This document shows positions 8,145-16,259 of a stretch of DNA of 64,000 bases, piece by piece. The notes beneath the pieces were generated by a model. That model was not told the DNA's origin. It searched no databases and saw only the letters and a list, made by a program, of their open reading frames with translations. This DNA comes from Sphingomonas sp. ATCC 31555 (GTDB lineage Bacteria; Pseudomonadota; Alphaproteobacteria; Sphingomonadales; Sphingomonadaceae). The stretch spans positions 1 through 64,000 of the forward strand of contig NZ_ALBQ01000059.1 of assembly GCF_000282895.1 (NCBI RefSeq), read 5' to 3'. Both the position numbers and the translations under genes were made by a program. Position 1 is the stretch's first letter. The number at the start of each line of letters is the position of its first letter.

Positions 8145-8576
8145 GTGAGCAGAGGGTTTGTCTGGATGCGTCTGGCGGCAGTCGTCGGGCTCGGTCTGGT
8201 GACGGCGGGTGCGGCGGCGCAGCAGCGGCCGGGTGCGGCGGCCAATGTGCGGGGTGCGGATGTGCCCGCGGTCAACGTGGTGCAGCCGGGCAAGTGGCTG
8301 CTGCGCGATGCGGACGGCAACGAACGGCCGATGTGTCTGCGCGATCCCTATCAGATTCTGCGGCCCAGCCATGCCACGGCGGTGTGCCAACGCGTCTTGC
8401 TGGAAAGCGCCGCGAGCCGCGCGACCGTGCGCAACGTCTGTGCTGGCCATGGCACCATGCTTACCCGCATCACCGTCGATACCCCGCGCCAGGTCAGCTT
8501 GGACGTCCAGGGCGTGATCGACGGTCAGCCCTTCTCGGAAACCTACGAGGCCCGGCGTGTCGGGGAATGTTCCTGA
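8145..8576 (+). CDS. Small secreted DUF3617-like protein
   Basis: A 143-residue protein with a signal peptide (MRLAAVVGLGLVTAGAAAQ). The mature part resembles DUF3617 proteins: PGKWLLRDADGNERPMCLRD at the start, four Cys residues (in PMCL, AVCQ, NVCA and GEC) that could form two disulfides, and the terminal EARRVGEC. Function is unknown and the location is probably periplasmic. The GTG at 8145 has cggag upstream; an in-frame ATG at 8166 is equally possible and gives a cleaner signal peptide. It is followed by two hairpins. Confidence 0.7.
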   Translation: MSRGFVWMRLAAVVGLGLVTAGAAAQQRPGAAANVRGADVPAVNVVQPGKWLLRDADGNERPMCLRDPYQILRPSHATAVCQRVLLESAASRATVRNVCAGHGTMLTRITVDTPRQVSLDVQGVIDGQPFSETYEARRVGECS

Positions 8577-8676
8577 AGCGCATGGTTACCATTTGTTAAG
8601 CTTTGCGCGGTTATAAGGGTGGCGTTCCGGAAAGACGCTCTTTCCGGCGATGGTTTTCCCATTTCTATCCTTTCCG

Positions 8677-8706
8677 GGCCGTCCCTTCGGGGGCGGCCAT
8701 TTTTTT
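8677..8706 (+). terminator. Rho-independent terminator upstream of queC
   Basis: A 9-bp stem (GGCCGTCCC with GGGGCGGCC, one G-U pair) is closed by a UUCG tetraloop and followed by ATTTTTTT. A second, perfect 8-bp hairpin (CCGGAAAG/CTTTCCGG) lies just before it at 8627-8647. It ends the transcript of the 8145 gene or acts in the queC leader. Confidence 0.85.
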
Positions 8707-8724
8707 GCCGGCGAGACGTCCTAA

Positions 8725-9417
8725 ATGGCGCCGATGACTCACAGCATCGCCATCGCCCTGGTTTCGGGCGGACTTGATTCGATGGTGTCGGCCGCGCGGG
8801 CTCGCGAGGACGGCCACCGCCTGCTTGCGCTTTCGATCGACTACAACCAGCGCCACAAGGTGGAGCTGGATGCCGCTGCCAGAATCGCCGCCATGCTCGG
8901 CGCAGAGCGACACGTCGTCCTGCCGCTCGATCTGCGCGCGTTCGGCGGCTCGGCGCTTACCGCCGATATCGATGTGCCGAAGGGCGGTGTCGGCAGCGAC
9001 ATTCCGGTCACCTATGTTCCGGCACGCAACACCATCTTCCTCAGCCTCGCACTCGGCTGGGCCGAGGCGGCGGGGGCGCGGGACCTGTATATCGGCGTGA
9101 ACGCGCTCGATTATTCGGGCTATCCCGATTGCCGGCCGGAATTCATCGCCGGCTTCGAGAAGCTCGCCGAACTGGCTACCAAGGCCGGCGTGGAAGGCCA
9201 GCCGTTCCGCATCCAGGCGCCGCTCCAGCATATGAGCAAGGCCGACATCGTCCGCGAAGCAGCGCGGCTGGGGCTGGATGCCGGGCTCAGCTGGTCCTGC
9301 TACGATCCGACGCCCCAGGGATTGCATTGCGGCCTGTGCGACAGCTGTCGGCTGCGCTCGCGGGGCTTTGTCGAGGCGGGGCTGCCAGATCCGACCCGGT
9401 ACGCCGCCCAGCCATGA
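8725..9417 (+). CDS. queC: 7-cyano-7-deazaguanine synthase QueC
   Basis: A 230-residue ATP-dependent enzyme that converts 7-carboxy-7-deazaguanine to preQ0 in queuosine synthesis. It has the PP-loop SGGLDSM near residue 15, the segment YVPARNTIFLSLALGWAE, and the zinc-binding cluster CGLCDSCRLR near the end. The start at 8725 (MAPMTHS) or the in-frame ATG at 8734 are both possible, and no strong ribosome site decides. The stop overlaps the queE start (ATGA), so the two genes are translationally coupled. Confidence 0.95.
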   Translation: MAPMTHSIAIALVSGGLDSMVSAARAREDGHRLLALSIDYNQRHKVELDAAARIAAMLGAERHVVLPLDLRAFGGSALTADIDVPKGGVGSDIPVTYVPARNTIFLSLALGWAEAAGARDLYIGVNALDYSGYPDCRPEFIAGFEKLAELATKAGVEGQPFRIQAPLQHMSKADIVREAARLGLDAGLSWSCYDPTPQGLHCGLCDSCRLRSRGFVEAGLPDPTRYAAQP

Positions 9418-10046
9418 GCTATGCGGTCAAGGAGATGTTCCTAACCCTGCAGGGCGAAGGGGTGAATGTCGGCGCGCGGGCGGTGTTCGTGCGCTTCGCC
9501 GGGTGCAATCTATGGTCGGGTCGCGAGGTCGACCGGGCGTCGGCGGTATGCCGGTTCTGCGACACCGACTTCGTCGGCATCGACGGGGTGGGCGGGGGGC
9601 GCTTCGCCGATGCGACCGCGCTGGCCGATGCGGCGGAAGGGCATTGGGGTCCGGACCGCGCCGCGCGCTTCGTGGTGCTGACCGGCGGCGAACCAATGTT
9701 GCAGATCGATGATTCGTTGGTCGAGGCGCTACACGCCCGCGGCTTCCGCATCGCCATCGAGACCAACGGCACGCTGCCGGTGCACCCGGGCATCGACTGG
9801 GTCTGCGTCAGCCCCAAGGCGGGCAGCACGGTGGTGCAGCAACGGGGCGACGAGCTCAAGCTGGTCTGGCCGCAGCCCGGTACCGATCTCGAAGCGATCG
9901 AGGGCTGGGACTTCGATCATTTTTTGGTGCAGCCGATGGACGACGCCGAAGCCGAAGCGAACAAGGCCGCGGCGATCGCGCTGGCAATGGCGCGACCCCG
10001 CTGGCGGCTGAGCCTGCAGACGCACAAGTTGCTGGGCCTGCGCTGA
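9414..10046 (+). CDS. queE: 7-carboxy-7-deazaguanine synthase QueE (radical SAM)
   Basis: A 210-residue radical SAM enzyme that forms 7-carboxy-7-deazaguanine from 6-carboxytetrahydropterin. The iron-sulfur motif is not the classical CX3CX2C but CX14CX2C (C-NLWSGR...V-C-RF-C), a known QueE variant in which an insertion separates the first Cys. The substrate-clamping start MFLTLQGEG and the GGEP motif in VLTGGEPMLQ are present. It overlaps queC by four bases. queD and folE are not in the window. It ends before a convergent unknown gene. Confidence 0.94.
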   Translation: MSYAVKEMFLTLQGEGVNVGARAVFVRFAGCNLWSGREVDRASAVCRFCDTDFVGIDGVGGGRFADATALADAAEGHWGPDRAARFVVLTGGEPMLQIDDSLVEALHARGFRIAIETNGTLPVHPGIDWVCVSPKAGSTVVQQRGDELKLVWPQPGTDLEAIEGWDFDHFLVQPMDDAEAEANKAAAIALAMARPRWRLSLQTHKLLGLR

Positions 10047-10084
10047 TAGGGCGGGGAAGCAGGGCGCTCCCCCGTTCCTCGGGG

Positions 10085-10765
10085 TCAGCGGGTGAGGGGC
10101 CCGCACTTGCGCGAATAATATTCACCCTTGCGCCAGCACTTGTCGTTGCCGAACGGCGGTAGCGGGCGCTGGGACGGCAGGCTGAGCGCGACGCGGCGAC
10201 TGCGGAAATATTGCTCTCCCCAGGCAGCGAGGCTCGCCCGCAGTTCGCGCATCCGCTCAATCGCGACATCCCCCAGCCTGCCCCGCGGCGCGAACACCGC
10301 GTCCCTGCCGATTACGGCAGCCGTCTGGCAGAAAGATAGCTGGCCAGAGACGGTGGAGAAACTCGAATAGACTCGCGTTCCGAACCGATCGAGCTCGATC
10401 TGCCCGATCTTCGCCGTCTTGGCCTTTCTAATAAAATATTTCTCAAGCGTTCCGTAGGATTGTCGAAGTTCGACTTCGTGGTCGTCCAGCAGTGCATTAT
10501 AGTTTTCGAGCGTCATCAACGTCGGCTCGAATTGGCACTGCAGCGCAGCGACGTTCAGGGCGGCGCGAAGGTTCCACACCAAGGCGGCGCGGAGCTCCGC
10601 CGGGGTTGCGCCCGGCAGCCCAGGGCCGATGATCCCGGGTTCTTCACCGGTAACCGGTGCACCCGCCAGATCGACGGGCTGAAGGAAAAACTGGGCCGAG
10701 GCAGGTGCCGAAAGACAGAACCCCGCCAAGGCCGCGATGCCGAAACTGATACGACGAACGAGCAT
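10085..10765 (-). CDS. Unknown secreted protein
   Basis: A 226-residue protein with a clear signal peptide, ending at APASA before residue 25. The mature part contains a region around residues 58-110 that is predicted mostly helical (LRAALVWNLRAALNVAALQC onward) and four Cys residues (QCQFE, SFCQT, DKCWR, RKCGP) that may pair in the periplasm. The carboxy end is basic (KCWRKGEYYSRKCGPLTR). I recognise the style of a conserved sphingomonad hypothetical protein but not a function. It is convergent with queE and not in an operon. Confidence 0.72.
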   Translation of the reverse strand: MLVRRISFGIAALAGFCLSAPASAQFFLQPVDLAGAPVTGEEPGIIGPGLPGATPAELRAALVWNLRAALNVAALQCQFEPTLMTLENYNALLDDHEVELRQSYGTLEKYFIRKAKTAKIGQIELDRFGTRVYSSFSTVSGQLSFCQTAAVIGRDAVFAPRGRLGDVAIERMRELRASLAAWGEQYFRSRRVALSLPSQRPLPPFGNDKCWRKGEYYSRKCGPLTR

Positions 10766-10885
10766 CCCGCCCTCATGGTTATTCTAAACCATGCTCGTTA
10801 GGGCGTTTCGATTCGTCGCCCAAGCCCCTTTTTGCCGTTCGCCGGATTATGCGACGGATGGATGCCGCTTCTGCACAGATATGTA

Positions 10886-10919
10886 AAAAGGGCCGCCCGG
10901 TTTCCCGAACGGCCCTTTT
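10886..10919. terminator. Bidirectional Rho-independent terminator
   Basis: A perfect 10-bp stem AAAAGGGCCG/CGGCCCTTTT with a 14-base loop. A-runs on the left and T-runs on the right make it work on both strands. For the leftward small lipoprotein gene it lies 23 bases after the stop codon. Confidence 0.85.
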
Positions 10920-10942
10920 AGAAACACGCCGAAGCGCGATGA

Positions 10943-11167
10943 TTACATCGCGTTGGTGGTGTTCTCAGCGGCCATGCCGTTGTCGACAACACCGTTGTCC
11001 ATCATGCCGGCGTCAACGTTGGTCACCATCGCGTCGGTGGTGTTCTCGGCAACGACGTCGGTGGTGTTGGTGACGTTGGTGCTCTCGTTGTTGGTGCACG
11101 CCGAGGCCAGGAGGGCCGCACCGGCGATCATCGAACCAGCAACGATCTTCGAAAGGACTGCACGCAT
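10943..11167 (-). CDS. Small Asn/Thr-rich lipoprotein
   Basis: A 74-residue predicted lipoprotein. The signal MRAVLSKIVAGSMIAGAALL ends in the lipobox ASAC. The mature 50 residues are almost only Asn, Thr, Asp, Val, Met and Ala, with near-repeats of the pattern AENTTDAM and NVDAGMMDNG. The start at 11167 has aggga upstream, and a strong terminator follows. It resembles small abundant cell-envelope lipoproteins such as entericidins in size only; function is unknown. The repetitive mature part is probably unstructured. Confidence 0.75.
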   Translation of the reverse strand: MRAVLSKIVAGSMIAGAALLASACTNNESTNVTNTTDVVAENTTDAMVTNVDAGMMDNGVVDNGMAAENTTNAM

Positions 11168-11271
11168 GTAAATAGCTCCCTAGATAGTGGATTTGGACGA
11201 CGGTTTACGCCGCTAATACCCAAACCGTGATGGACATTAGACGGTTCGAGGGACACCCTCAAGTCTCGAAT

Positions 11272-11916
11272 TTATCCCGCGCCAGCCAGAGCGTCTAAAA
11301 ACGGCAAAAATGTGGCGCTCAGCGCCGCGTCGAAGCGTTCCGTCGCAATCGGCTTTCCCAGCGCAGCGGCGCTAGTGACGGGGAATTCCGCGATCCCGCA
11401 AGGCACGATGCCCGTGAAATGGCTCAGATCGGGATCGAGATTGATCGCGAACCCGTGCAGCGTCACCCATTGGCGAATCCGTACGCCGATCGCGCCGATC
11501 TTCGCTTCCACGCCGCGATCGAAAGTCCAAATGCCTATGCGGCCCGGCGCGCGGAACGCCTCGATATCGCATTCGCCGAGAGCCGCGATTACCCAACCTT
11601 CGATCGCATGCACATAGTTGCGCACGTCCCGTCTGCGTTCGCGCAGGTCCAGCACGACATAGCCGATCCGCTGGCCCGGCCCATGATAGGTGTAACGGCC
11701 ACCCCGCCCGGTGCGGTGGACGGGAAATCGCTGGTCCAGCATCTCGGCGGGGTCGGCGCTGGTGCCGGCAGTGTAGACTGGGGGATGTTCGAGCAGCCAG
11801 ACCAGCTCGCGCGCCTCGCCCGCCGTGACGGCCGCGGCGCGGGCCTCCATCGCCGCCAGCGCCTCGGCGTAATCGAGGGGCTGCGGTTCCACCCGCCATT
11901 CGATCGTCTCGTCCAT
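11272..11916 (-). CDS. lipB: Octanoyltransferase LipB
   Basis: A 214-residue enzyme that moves octanoate from acyl carrier protein to lipoyl domains. Motifs seen are RGGRYTYHGPGQRIGY, the catalytic lysine in EAKIGAIGVRI and the acyl-accepting cysteine in GIVPCGI. The start at 11916 (MDETIEW) is preferred over the longer frame beginning at 11952. Its products would serve lipoyl proteins such as GcvH, encoded at 53572 in this window. lipA is not present. It is divergent from the membrane-protein pair that starts at 12015. Confidence 0.93.
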   Translation of the reverse strand: MDETIEWRVEPQPLDYAEALAAMEARAAAVTAGEARELVWLLEHPPVYTAGTSADPAEMLDQRFPVHRTGRGGRYTYHGPGQRIGYVVLDLRERRRDVRNYVHAIEGWVIAALGECDIEAFRAPGRIGIWTFDRGVEAKIGAIGVRIRQWVTLHGFAINLDPDLSHFTGIVPCGIAEFPVTSAAALGKPIATERFDAALSATFLPFLDALAGAG

Positions 11917-12014
11917 GATTGCGCGATTGCGCCGAACCGCGGGCCAAGGCAAGCCATTGGCAACCGCCCGGGGGACAGGTAACAGGCGGAGCCTTGAAGC
12001 AAGGATTTGGCCAC

Positions 12015-12845
12015 ATGGCGAAGATGGGAGCTGTCTGGGATCGGACGGCGGAGTTTCTGGGCGACAGGGCAGGAGCCCTGGTTCCGCTCGCGCTGTTCGC
12101 CCTAGCCGTTCCTGCCGGGATCAGCGCCAATCTGTCGGCCTTGGCCGGGACTGGCGGAGTCGCGCGCGGTGTTGCACTGGTCGTTCAACTGCTCTTGTGG
12201 CTCGTCTCGATGTGGGGATCGCTTGCAGTGACGGCGCTGGCGATCGGCGCCGGCGGCGTCAGCGAAGCGGGGCAGGTCGCCCGGCGCCGCCTGCTTGCCA
12301 CCCTGATCGTGGCGCTGACGCTCGGCATCGCCGCCGCCGTGCTGGGCATGCCGATGGTGGTGATGCTGGTTGCCGCAGGATATGATCTGAATGCGATTGG
12401 CCAACCCAATGCATCGATGCAGGTCGATCCGGCAACGGCGATGCGGGTTGGCGCCTACTCTCTGCTATGGCTCGTCATCATTCTCGTGCTGTTCGTGCGG
12501 CTGGTGGTCGTCAATCCGGTGCTGCTGCGGGAAGGCGGGCTGTTCGGATCGCTGGGCCGGTCGTGGCAGCTGACCCGCCGGCACACTTTCCGTATTGTCG
12601 GCGTACTGATCCTGCTGCTCGTGGTGGCCAGTGTCTGCCAACTTGCCGCGCAGGCGGTGTTCGGCAGCGTGCTAGCACTTGTGCTGGGCGGCGGTTCGGG
12701 CATTTCACTGGCGACAGTGCTCACATCGCTCGTCGTCGCGGCGGTGCAGTCGGTCTTCATGGTGGTGTTCGCCGCCTTCCAAGGGAAGCTTTACGTCGCG
12801 CTCGCCGGAGACACGGAGCAGCCGGACCTGCATCCCGCCGCATGA
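12015..12845 (+). CDS. Unknown multi-pass membrane protein
   Basis: A 276-residue protein with about six hydrophobic segments (roughly residues 20-40, 50-75, 95-125, 150-170, 200-225 and 230-255). A conserved-looking cytoplasmic loop reads NPVLLREGGLFGSLGRSWQLTRRHTFRIVG, a pattern seen in poorly characterised membrane proteins related to the glycerophosphodiester phosphodiesterase membrane-domain group. The start at 12015 has aagg upstream. Its stop overlaps the start of the next gene by four bases, and both share the same topology, so they probably act together. No function assigned. Confidence 0.75.
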   Translation: MAKMGAVWDRTAEFLGDRAGALVPLALFALAVPAGISANLSALAGTGGVARGVALVVQLLLWLVSMWGSLAVTALAIGAGGVSEAGQVARRRLLATLIVALTLGIAAAVLGMPMVVMLVAAGYDLNAIGQPNASMQVDPATAMRVGAYSLLWLVIILVLFVRLVVVNPVLLREGGLFGSLGRSWQLTRRHTFRIVGVLILLLVVASVCQLAAQAVFGSVLALVLGGGSGISLATVLTSLVVAAVQSVFMVVFAAFQGKLYVALAGDTEQPDLHPAA

Positions 12846-13594
12846 TGACCCTCCGCTTTCCAGCTCTTTTCGCCGACGCCGGCGCGCTGTGGCGTGCCGA
12901 ACGGACGTTGCTGCTCCCGCTCGCCGGCATGTTCTTCTTGGTACCGATGCTCGGCATCATTCTGCTGATCGCCGCGAGCGCGCCGCCGCTCGACGTGCCG
13001 GCGGATCAAGCCGCTGCGGCGCTGCAGGAATTTTACCAACGCTTCGGTCAGACCAACATCGTGCCGCTCGCGCTGGCAAATGCCGGAATCGATTTCGGGA
13101 TTTTCGCCATCCTGAACCTGTATCTGCAGGGTGAAGGGCGCACATTGGGCGGCGTGCTGTTGCACACGCTGCGCAGCCTGTTCCCGTTCCTGGTGCTGGA
13201 GCTGCTCGTCGGCTTCGCTTTCTCCCTTGGCATTTCGCTGTTCATTGTGCCGGGCTTGTTCGTGTTTGCACGCACCTGGTTGGCGGCGCCTGCGCTTGCC
13301 GCCAACCCGAAGGCTGGGCTTACCGGCGCCTTGCGCGAAGGCTGGGTGCGCAGCCGCGGCTCTGCCGGATTTATTTTGCTCGCCGTCGCTGCCGTCGTGT
13401 TCGTCGGCGGACTCGGTGTCATGGCGATCGGCAGCGTGGTGGTGGGCCTAGTCGCGGGACTGTTCGGCGGCGGCGGCGTCGCGGAAACGCTCAGCTTCCT
13501 GCTGATCTCGATGGTGGGCGCGGGGATATGGACGGCGCTAACGCTGCTCCGGCTTGCCGCCTATCGCGCCACCGGGACCAGGCAGGGAATGTGA
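12842..13594 (+). CDS. Unknown multi-pass membrane protein, partner of the gene before
   Basis: A 250-residue protein with five or six hydrophobic segments and a short periplasmic-type loop near residues 45-70. Its central segment PGLFVFARTWLAAPALAANPKAGLTGALREGW parallels the loop of the upstream gene, suggesting the two are distant paralogues in a two-subunit complex. The start codon overlaps the previous stop (ATGATG), which fits translational coupling. The 3' end overlaps the convergent GNAT gene by 34 bases. Function is unknown. Confidence 0.75.
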   Translation: MMTLRFPALFADAGALWRAERTLLLPLAGMFFLVPMLGIILLIAASAPPLDVPADQAAAALQEFYQRFGQTNIVPLALANAGIDFGIFAILNLYLQGEGRTLGGVLLHTLRSLFPFLVLELLVGFAFSLGISLFIVPGLFVFARTWLAAPALAANPKAGLTGALREGWVRSRGSAGFILLAVAAVVFVGGLGVMAIGSVVVGLVAGLFGGGGVAETLSFLLISMVGAGIWTALTLLRLAAYRATGTRQGM

Positions 13595-14157
13595 GGCGCC
13601 GCCTCGGCCGGCAGGATGCCGGCGGAGCGCGGATCGGCAAATGTCTCGATCGTCCGCTGATAGGGTAAGAAGCCGTGTCGGCGGTAAAAGCCCAGCGCCG
13701 CCGGGTGATCGAGCGTGCAGGTATGCACCCAGACGCGTGTCACGTCCTTGCGCCAGGCCAGCGCCAGCGCATGCCCCATCAGCCAGTTGCCATGGCCCTT
13801 GCCGGTGATTTCCGGCACAAGCCCCACGAACGAGAGCTCGCAGGTTCCGGTGCTGCGATAATCCAGCTCGAGCATGCCCACTTCCACGCCCGCGCGATCG
13901 ACCACAGCATGGACCATAACGGCCGAATCGTCGAGGATCCGGCGGAGCGCGGCTTCCTCCATCACCAGCCGCGAGAACCACAGCCAGGGCGTACCCACCC
14001 GGCGGAACAGCGCGCGATACTTGTCGCTGTCCGGCGCCGGCCAATGGACCAGCCGGAAAGGCGATAAAGGCAACGGGCGGGGTCGCGGACGCTCCCGCAT
14101 CTCCAGCGCGGTGACGATCGTGGCGATCTGATCGTTGGCGACCGGCAACAACCCCAT
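13561..14157 (-). CDS. GNAT family N-acetyltransferase
   Basis: A 198-residue predicted acetyltransferase. The acetyl-CoA binding region reads LSFVGLVPEITGKGHGNWLM, with the usual R/Q-x-x-G-x-G/A pattern partly changed to GKGHGN, followed by the end motif HPAALGFYRRHGFLPY. An N-terminal extension of about 40 residues precedes the fold. It starts one base after the hemF stop and is likely the last gene of a trmL-hemF-GNAT operon. The substrate cannot be inferred. Confidence 0.85.
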   Translation of the reverse strand: MGLLPVANDQIATIVTALEMRERPRPRPLPLSPFRLVHWPAPDSDKYRALFRRVGTPWLWFSRLVMEEAALRRILDDSAVMVHAVVDRAGVEVGMLELDYRSTGTCELSFVGLVPEITGKGHGNWLMGHALALAWRKDVTRVWVHTCTLDHPAALGFYRRHGFLPYQRTIETFADPRSAGILPAEAAPHIPCLVPVAR

Positions 14158-14158
14158 C

Positions 14159-15001
14159 TCAGCTCCAGGCTGCCATCGGCGGAAGGCTCATCAGGATCGC
14201 GTCGACATTGCCGCCGGTCTTCAGGCCGAACAATGTGCCGCGGTCATAGATCAGGTTGAACTCCGCATAGCGGCCCCGCCATTCGAGCTGGCGCTGGCGA
14301 TCAGCCTCATCGAAAACTTCATGCATCCGCCGACGGACGAGGCGCGGGAATACGTCCAGAAACGCACTGCCGACATCCTGGGTGAAAGCGAAGTCCGATT
14401 CCCAGTCGCCTTCGAGATGGTCGTAGAAGATGCCGCCCACGCCGCGATGCACCTGGCGGTGGGGAATGTAGAAATACTCGTCCGCCCATGCCTTGAAGCG
14501 CGGATAATAGGCGGGATCATGGGCGTCGCACGCTGCTTGCAGGCGCGCGTGGAATTCGACGGTGTCCTCGTCTCGCGGCAGCGGCGGGTTGAGATCGGCG
14601 CCGCCGCCGAACCAGCGTTTGGTGGTGGTGAGGAAGCGCGTGTTCATGTGCACGGCGGGAACGTGCGGATTGGCCATGTGTGCGACGAGGCTGATGCCGG
14701 TGGCGAAGAAGCTGGGATCTTCCCCTGCGCCGTGGATTGTCTTGGCGAAATCGCCTTCGAACGCCCCACCGACGGTAGAGACGTTCACCCCGACTTTCTC
14801 GAAAACGCGGCCCTTCATGACACCGCGCACGCCACCGCCGCCTGGCGCGCCGCTCGAATCGAGGCGGTCCCATGGCAGATAGGTGAAGGTGGCGTCCGAT
14901 CCGGCCTCGCGCTCGATCGCTTCGAATTCGGCGCAGATCGAATCGCGTAGGCTTTCAAACCAAGCGCGGGCGCGCTGTTGTTGCTCGTCCATGGCGATCA
15001 C
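14159..15001 (-). CDS. hemF: Coproporphyrinogen III oxidase, oxygen-dependent
   Basis: A 280-residue haem-synthesis enzyme that decarboxylates two propionates of coproporphyrinogen III using oxygen. Family blocks are easily seen: GGGGVRGVMKGRVFEKVGVN, HMNTRFL, RWFGGGADLNP, and YYPRFKAWADEYFYIPHR. The GTG at 15001 overlaps the trmL stop (GTGA) and has aagga 8 bases upstream, so it is preferred. The ATG three codons inside (14992) is the alternative. It lies in a compact leftward operon with trmL before it and a GNAT gene after it. Confidence 0.95.
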   Translation of the reverse strand: MIAMDEQQQRARAWFESLRDSICAEFEAIEREAGSDATFTYLPWDRLDSSGAPGGGGVRGVMKGRVFEKVGVNVSTVGGAFEGDFAKTIHGAGEDPSFFATGISLVAHMANPHVPAVHMNTRFLTTTKRWFGGGADLNPPLPRDEDTVEFHARLQAACDAHDPAYYPRFKAWADEYFYIPHRQVHRGVGGIFYDHLEGDWESDFAFTQDVGSAFLDVFPRLVRRRMHEVFDEADRQRQLEWRGRYAEFNLIYDRGTLFGLKTGGNVDAILMSLPPMAAWS

Positions 15002-15447
15002 TGCGGGAATCCTTCTGTCTGGCGTAATGCCTCGGCGAGCCCGATGCCCGTTGCAACTGCGAGGTTCAAGGAGCGCAGTTCCGCTCGGATCGGGATTCGC
15101 ACGCCGAGATCGGCGCGGGCATGGACATGGTCGGGCACACCGCTGCTTTCGGAGCCGAACAGCAGCGTGTCGCCCGGCTCGAAGCGGGCTTGCGGTAGGC
15201 GGATCCCTCCTCGCGTGGTGAACAGCACCAGCCGGGCAGGGACCTGCGCTTCGAACGCTTCCCAGTCGGCATGGCGCACCACCTCCGACGCAGTGTCATA
15301 GTCCATCGCCGCGCGTTTGCGGGCACGATCGCCCCAGGGAAAACCCATAGGCTCGATCAGATCGACGGCGGCGCCGAGGCAGGCGGCGAGGCGCAAAATC
15401 GTGCCCACATTCCCGGCGATTTCAGGCTGAAACAGGGCGATACGCAT
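14998..15447 (-). CDS. trmL: tRNA (cytidine(34)-2'-O)-methyltransferase TrmL
   Basis: A 149-residue SPOUT-class methyltransferase that modifies the wobble base of certain leucine tRNAs. It begins MRIALFQPEIAGNVGTILRLAACLG, and the carboxy end holds the trefoil-knot SAM site: LLFGSESSGVP and SLNLAVATGIGLAEALRQ. The ATG at 15447 is chosen over the TTG one codon earlier. It is the first gene of the leftward operon and overlaps hemF by four bases. It is divergent from the bc1 operon. Confidence 0.94.
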   Translation of the reverse strand: MRIALFQPEIAGNVGTILRLAACLGAAVDLIEPMGFPWGDRARKRAAMDYDTASEVVRHADWEAFEAQVPARLVLFTTRGGIRLPQARFEPGDTLLFGSESSGVPDHVHARADLGVRIPIRAELRSLNLAVATGIGLAEALRQTEGFPQ

Positions 15448-15466
15448 CAAGGCCGCTCAAGTCATT

Positions 15467-15477
15467 TTGCAGTGCAA
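15467..15477. promoter_or_regulatory. Palindrome TTGCA-G-TGCAA in the trmL/petA divergent gap
   Basis: A perfect 5-bp inverted repeat around one base, 20 bases upstream of the trmL start and 186 before petA. TGCA-rich dyads of this sort are bound by some alphaproteobacterial regulators, but nothing here identifies the protein. The remaining roughly 180 bases of the gap show no clear promoter. Confidence 0.3.
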
Positions 15478-15662
15478 CATTATGGCGTTGCGAGGAGTGG
15501 ATCGAACAAGAAATGAAAATCCCTGTTGGCAAAGCTGCTTCGTGCCGTCTATCAAAACCAAGATAGCCACCGGAACCCCGGCCGGCACTGGGCTTCGTTT
15601 CGTCCGCGTTCCTCTCTCCGCGATGCAATCGCGGAAGTGTTTCGAAGTGCAAGGGCTAGAGC

Positions 15663-16247
15663 ATGGCAACGTTTGAAGAAGGCGTTTCTCCCGAACAGAC
15701 CGTAGGCCCTGGTGGCGAAATTTTGGAAAATCCCCGTCGTCGCGACTACCTGACCTATGCCGCCGTTTCGGTGGCCGCGGTGGGCGCTGGCGTGGTAGTA
15801 CTGCCGCTGGTCAACTCGATGAACCCCTCGGCCGATGTGCTCGCACTTTCGACGACCGAGGTGAACCTCGCCGCGATTGAGCCGGGCCAGGCCATCAAGG
15901 CTAGCTTCCGCAAGCAGCCGCTGTTCGTGCGCAATTTGACGCCGAAGGAGATGGCGGAGGCCGATGCGGTGCCGGTTTCCAGTCTGCGCGATCCGCAGAC
16001 GCTGGAGGAGCGGACCAAGGAAGGCCATAAGAACTGGCTGATTACGCTGGGCGTGTGTACCCATCTCGGTTGCGTGCCGCTGGGGGCAGGCGAGGGCGAG
16101 AATCGCGGCCCGTTCGGCGGCTATTTCTGTCCGTGTCATGGCTCTGCCTATGATACGGCAGGTCGCATCCGGCAGGGGCCGGCGCCGACGAATCTCGAAG
16201 TACCAGAATATAATTTCACGTCTGACACTGTCGTCGTGGTCGGGTGA
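15663..16247 (+). CDS. petA: Ubiquinol-cytochrome c reductase iron-sulfur (Rieske) subunit
   Basis: A 194-residue Rieske protein of the cytochrome bc1 complex, anchored in the cytoplasmic membrane with its cluster domain in the periplasm. An N-terminal RRRDYLTYAAV segment followed by a hydrophobic helix (about residues 32-52) is the usual twin-arginine-type anchor. The 2Fe-2S ligands are in CTHLGC (Cys132, His134) and CPCHGS (Cys156, His159), with the disulfide cysteines 137 and 158 present. Cytochrome b follows after 12 bases. Confidence 0.96.
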   Translation: MATFEEGVSPEQTVGPGGEILENPRRRDYLTYAAVSVAAVGAGVVVLPLVNSMNPSADVLALSTTEVNLAAIEPGQAIKASFRKQPLFVRNLTPKEMAEADAVPVSSLRDPQTLEERTKEGHKNWLITLGVCTHLGCVPLGAGEGENRGPFGGYFCPCHGSAYDTAGRIRQGPAPTNLEVPEYNFTSDTVVVVG

Positions 16248-16259
16248 GGAGGGACCTGG

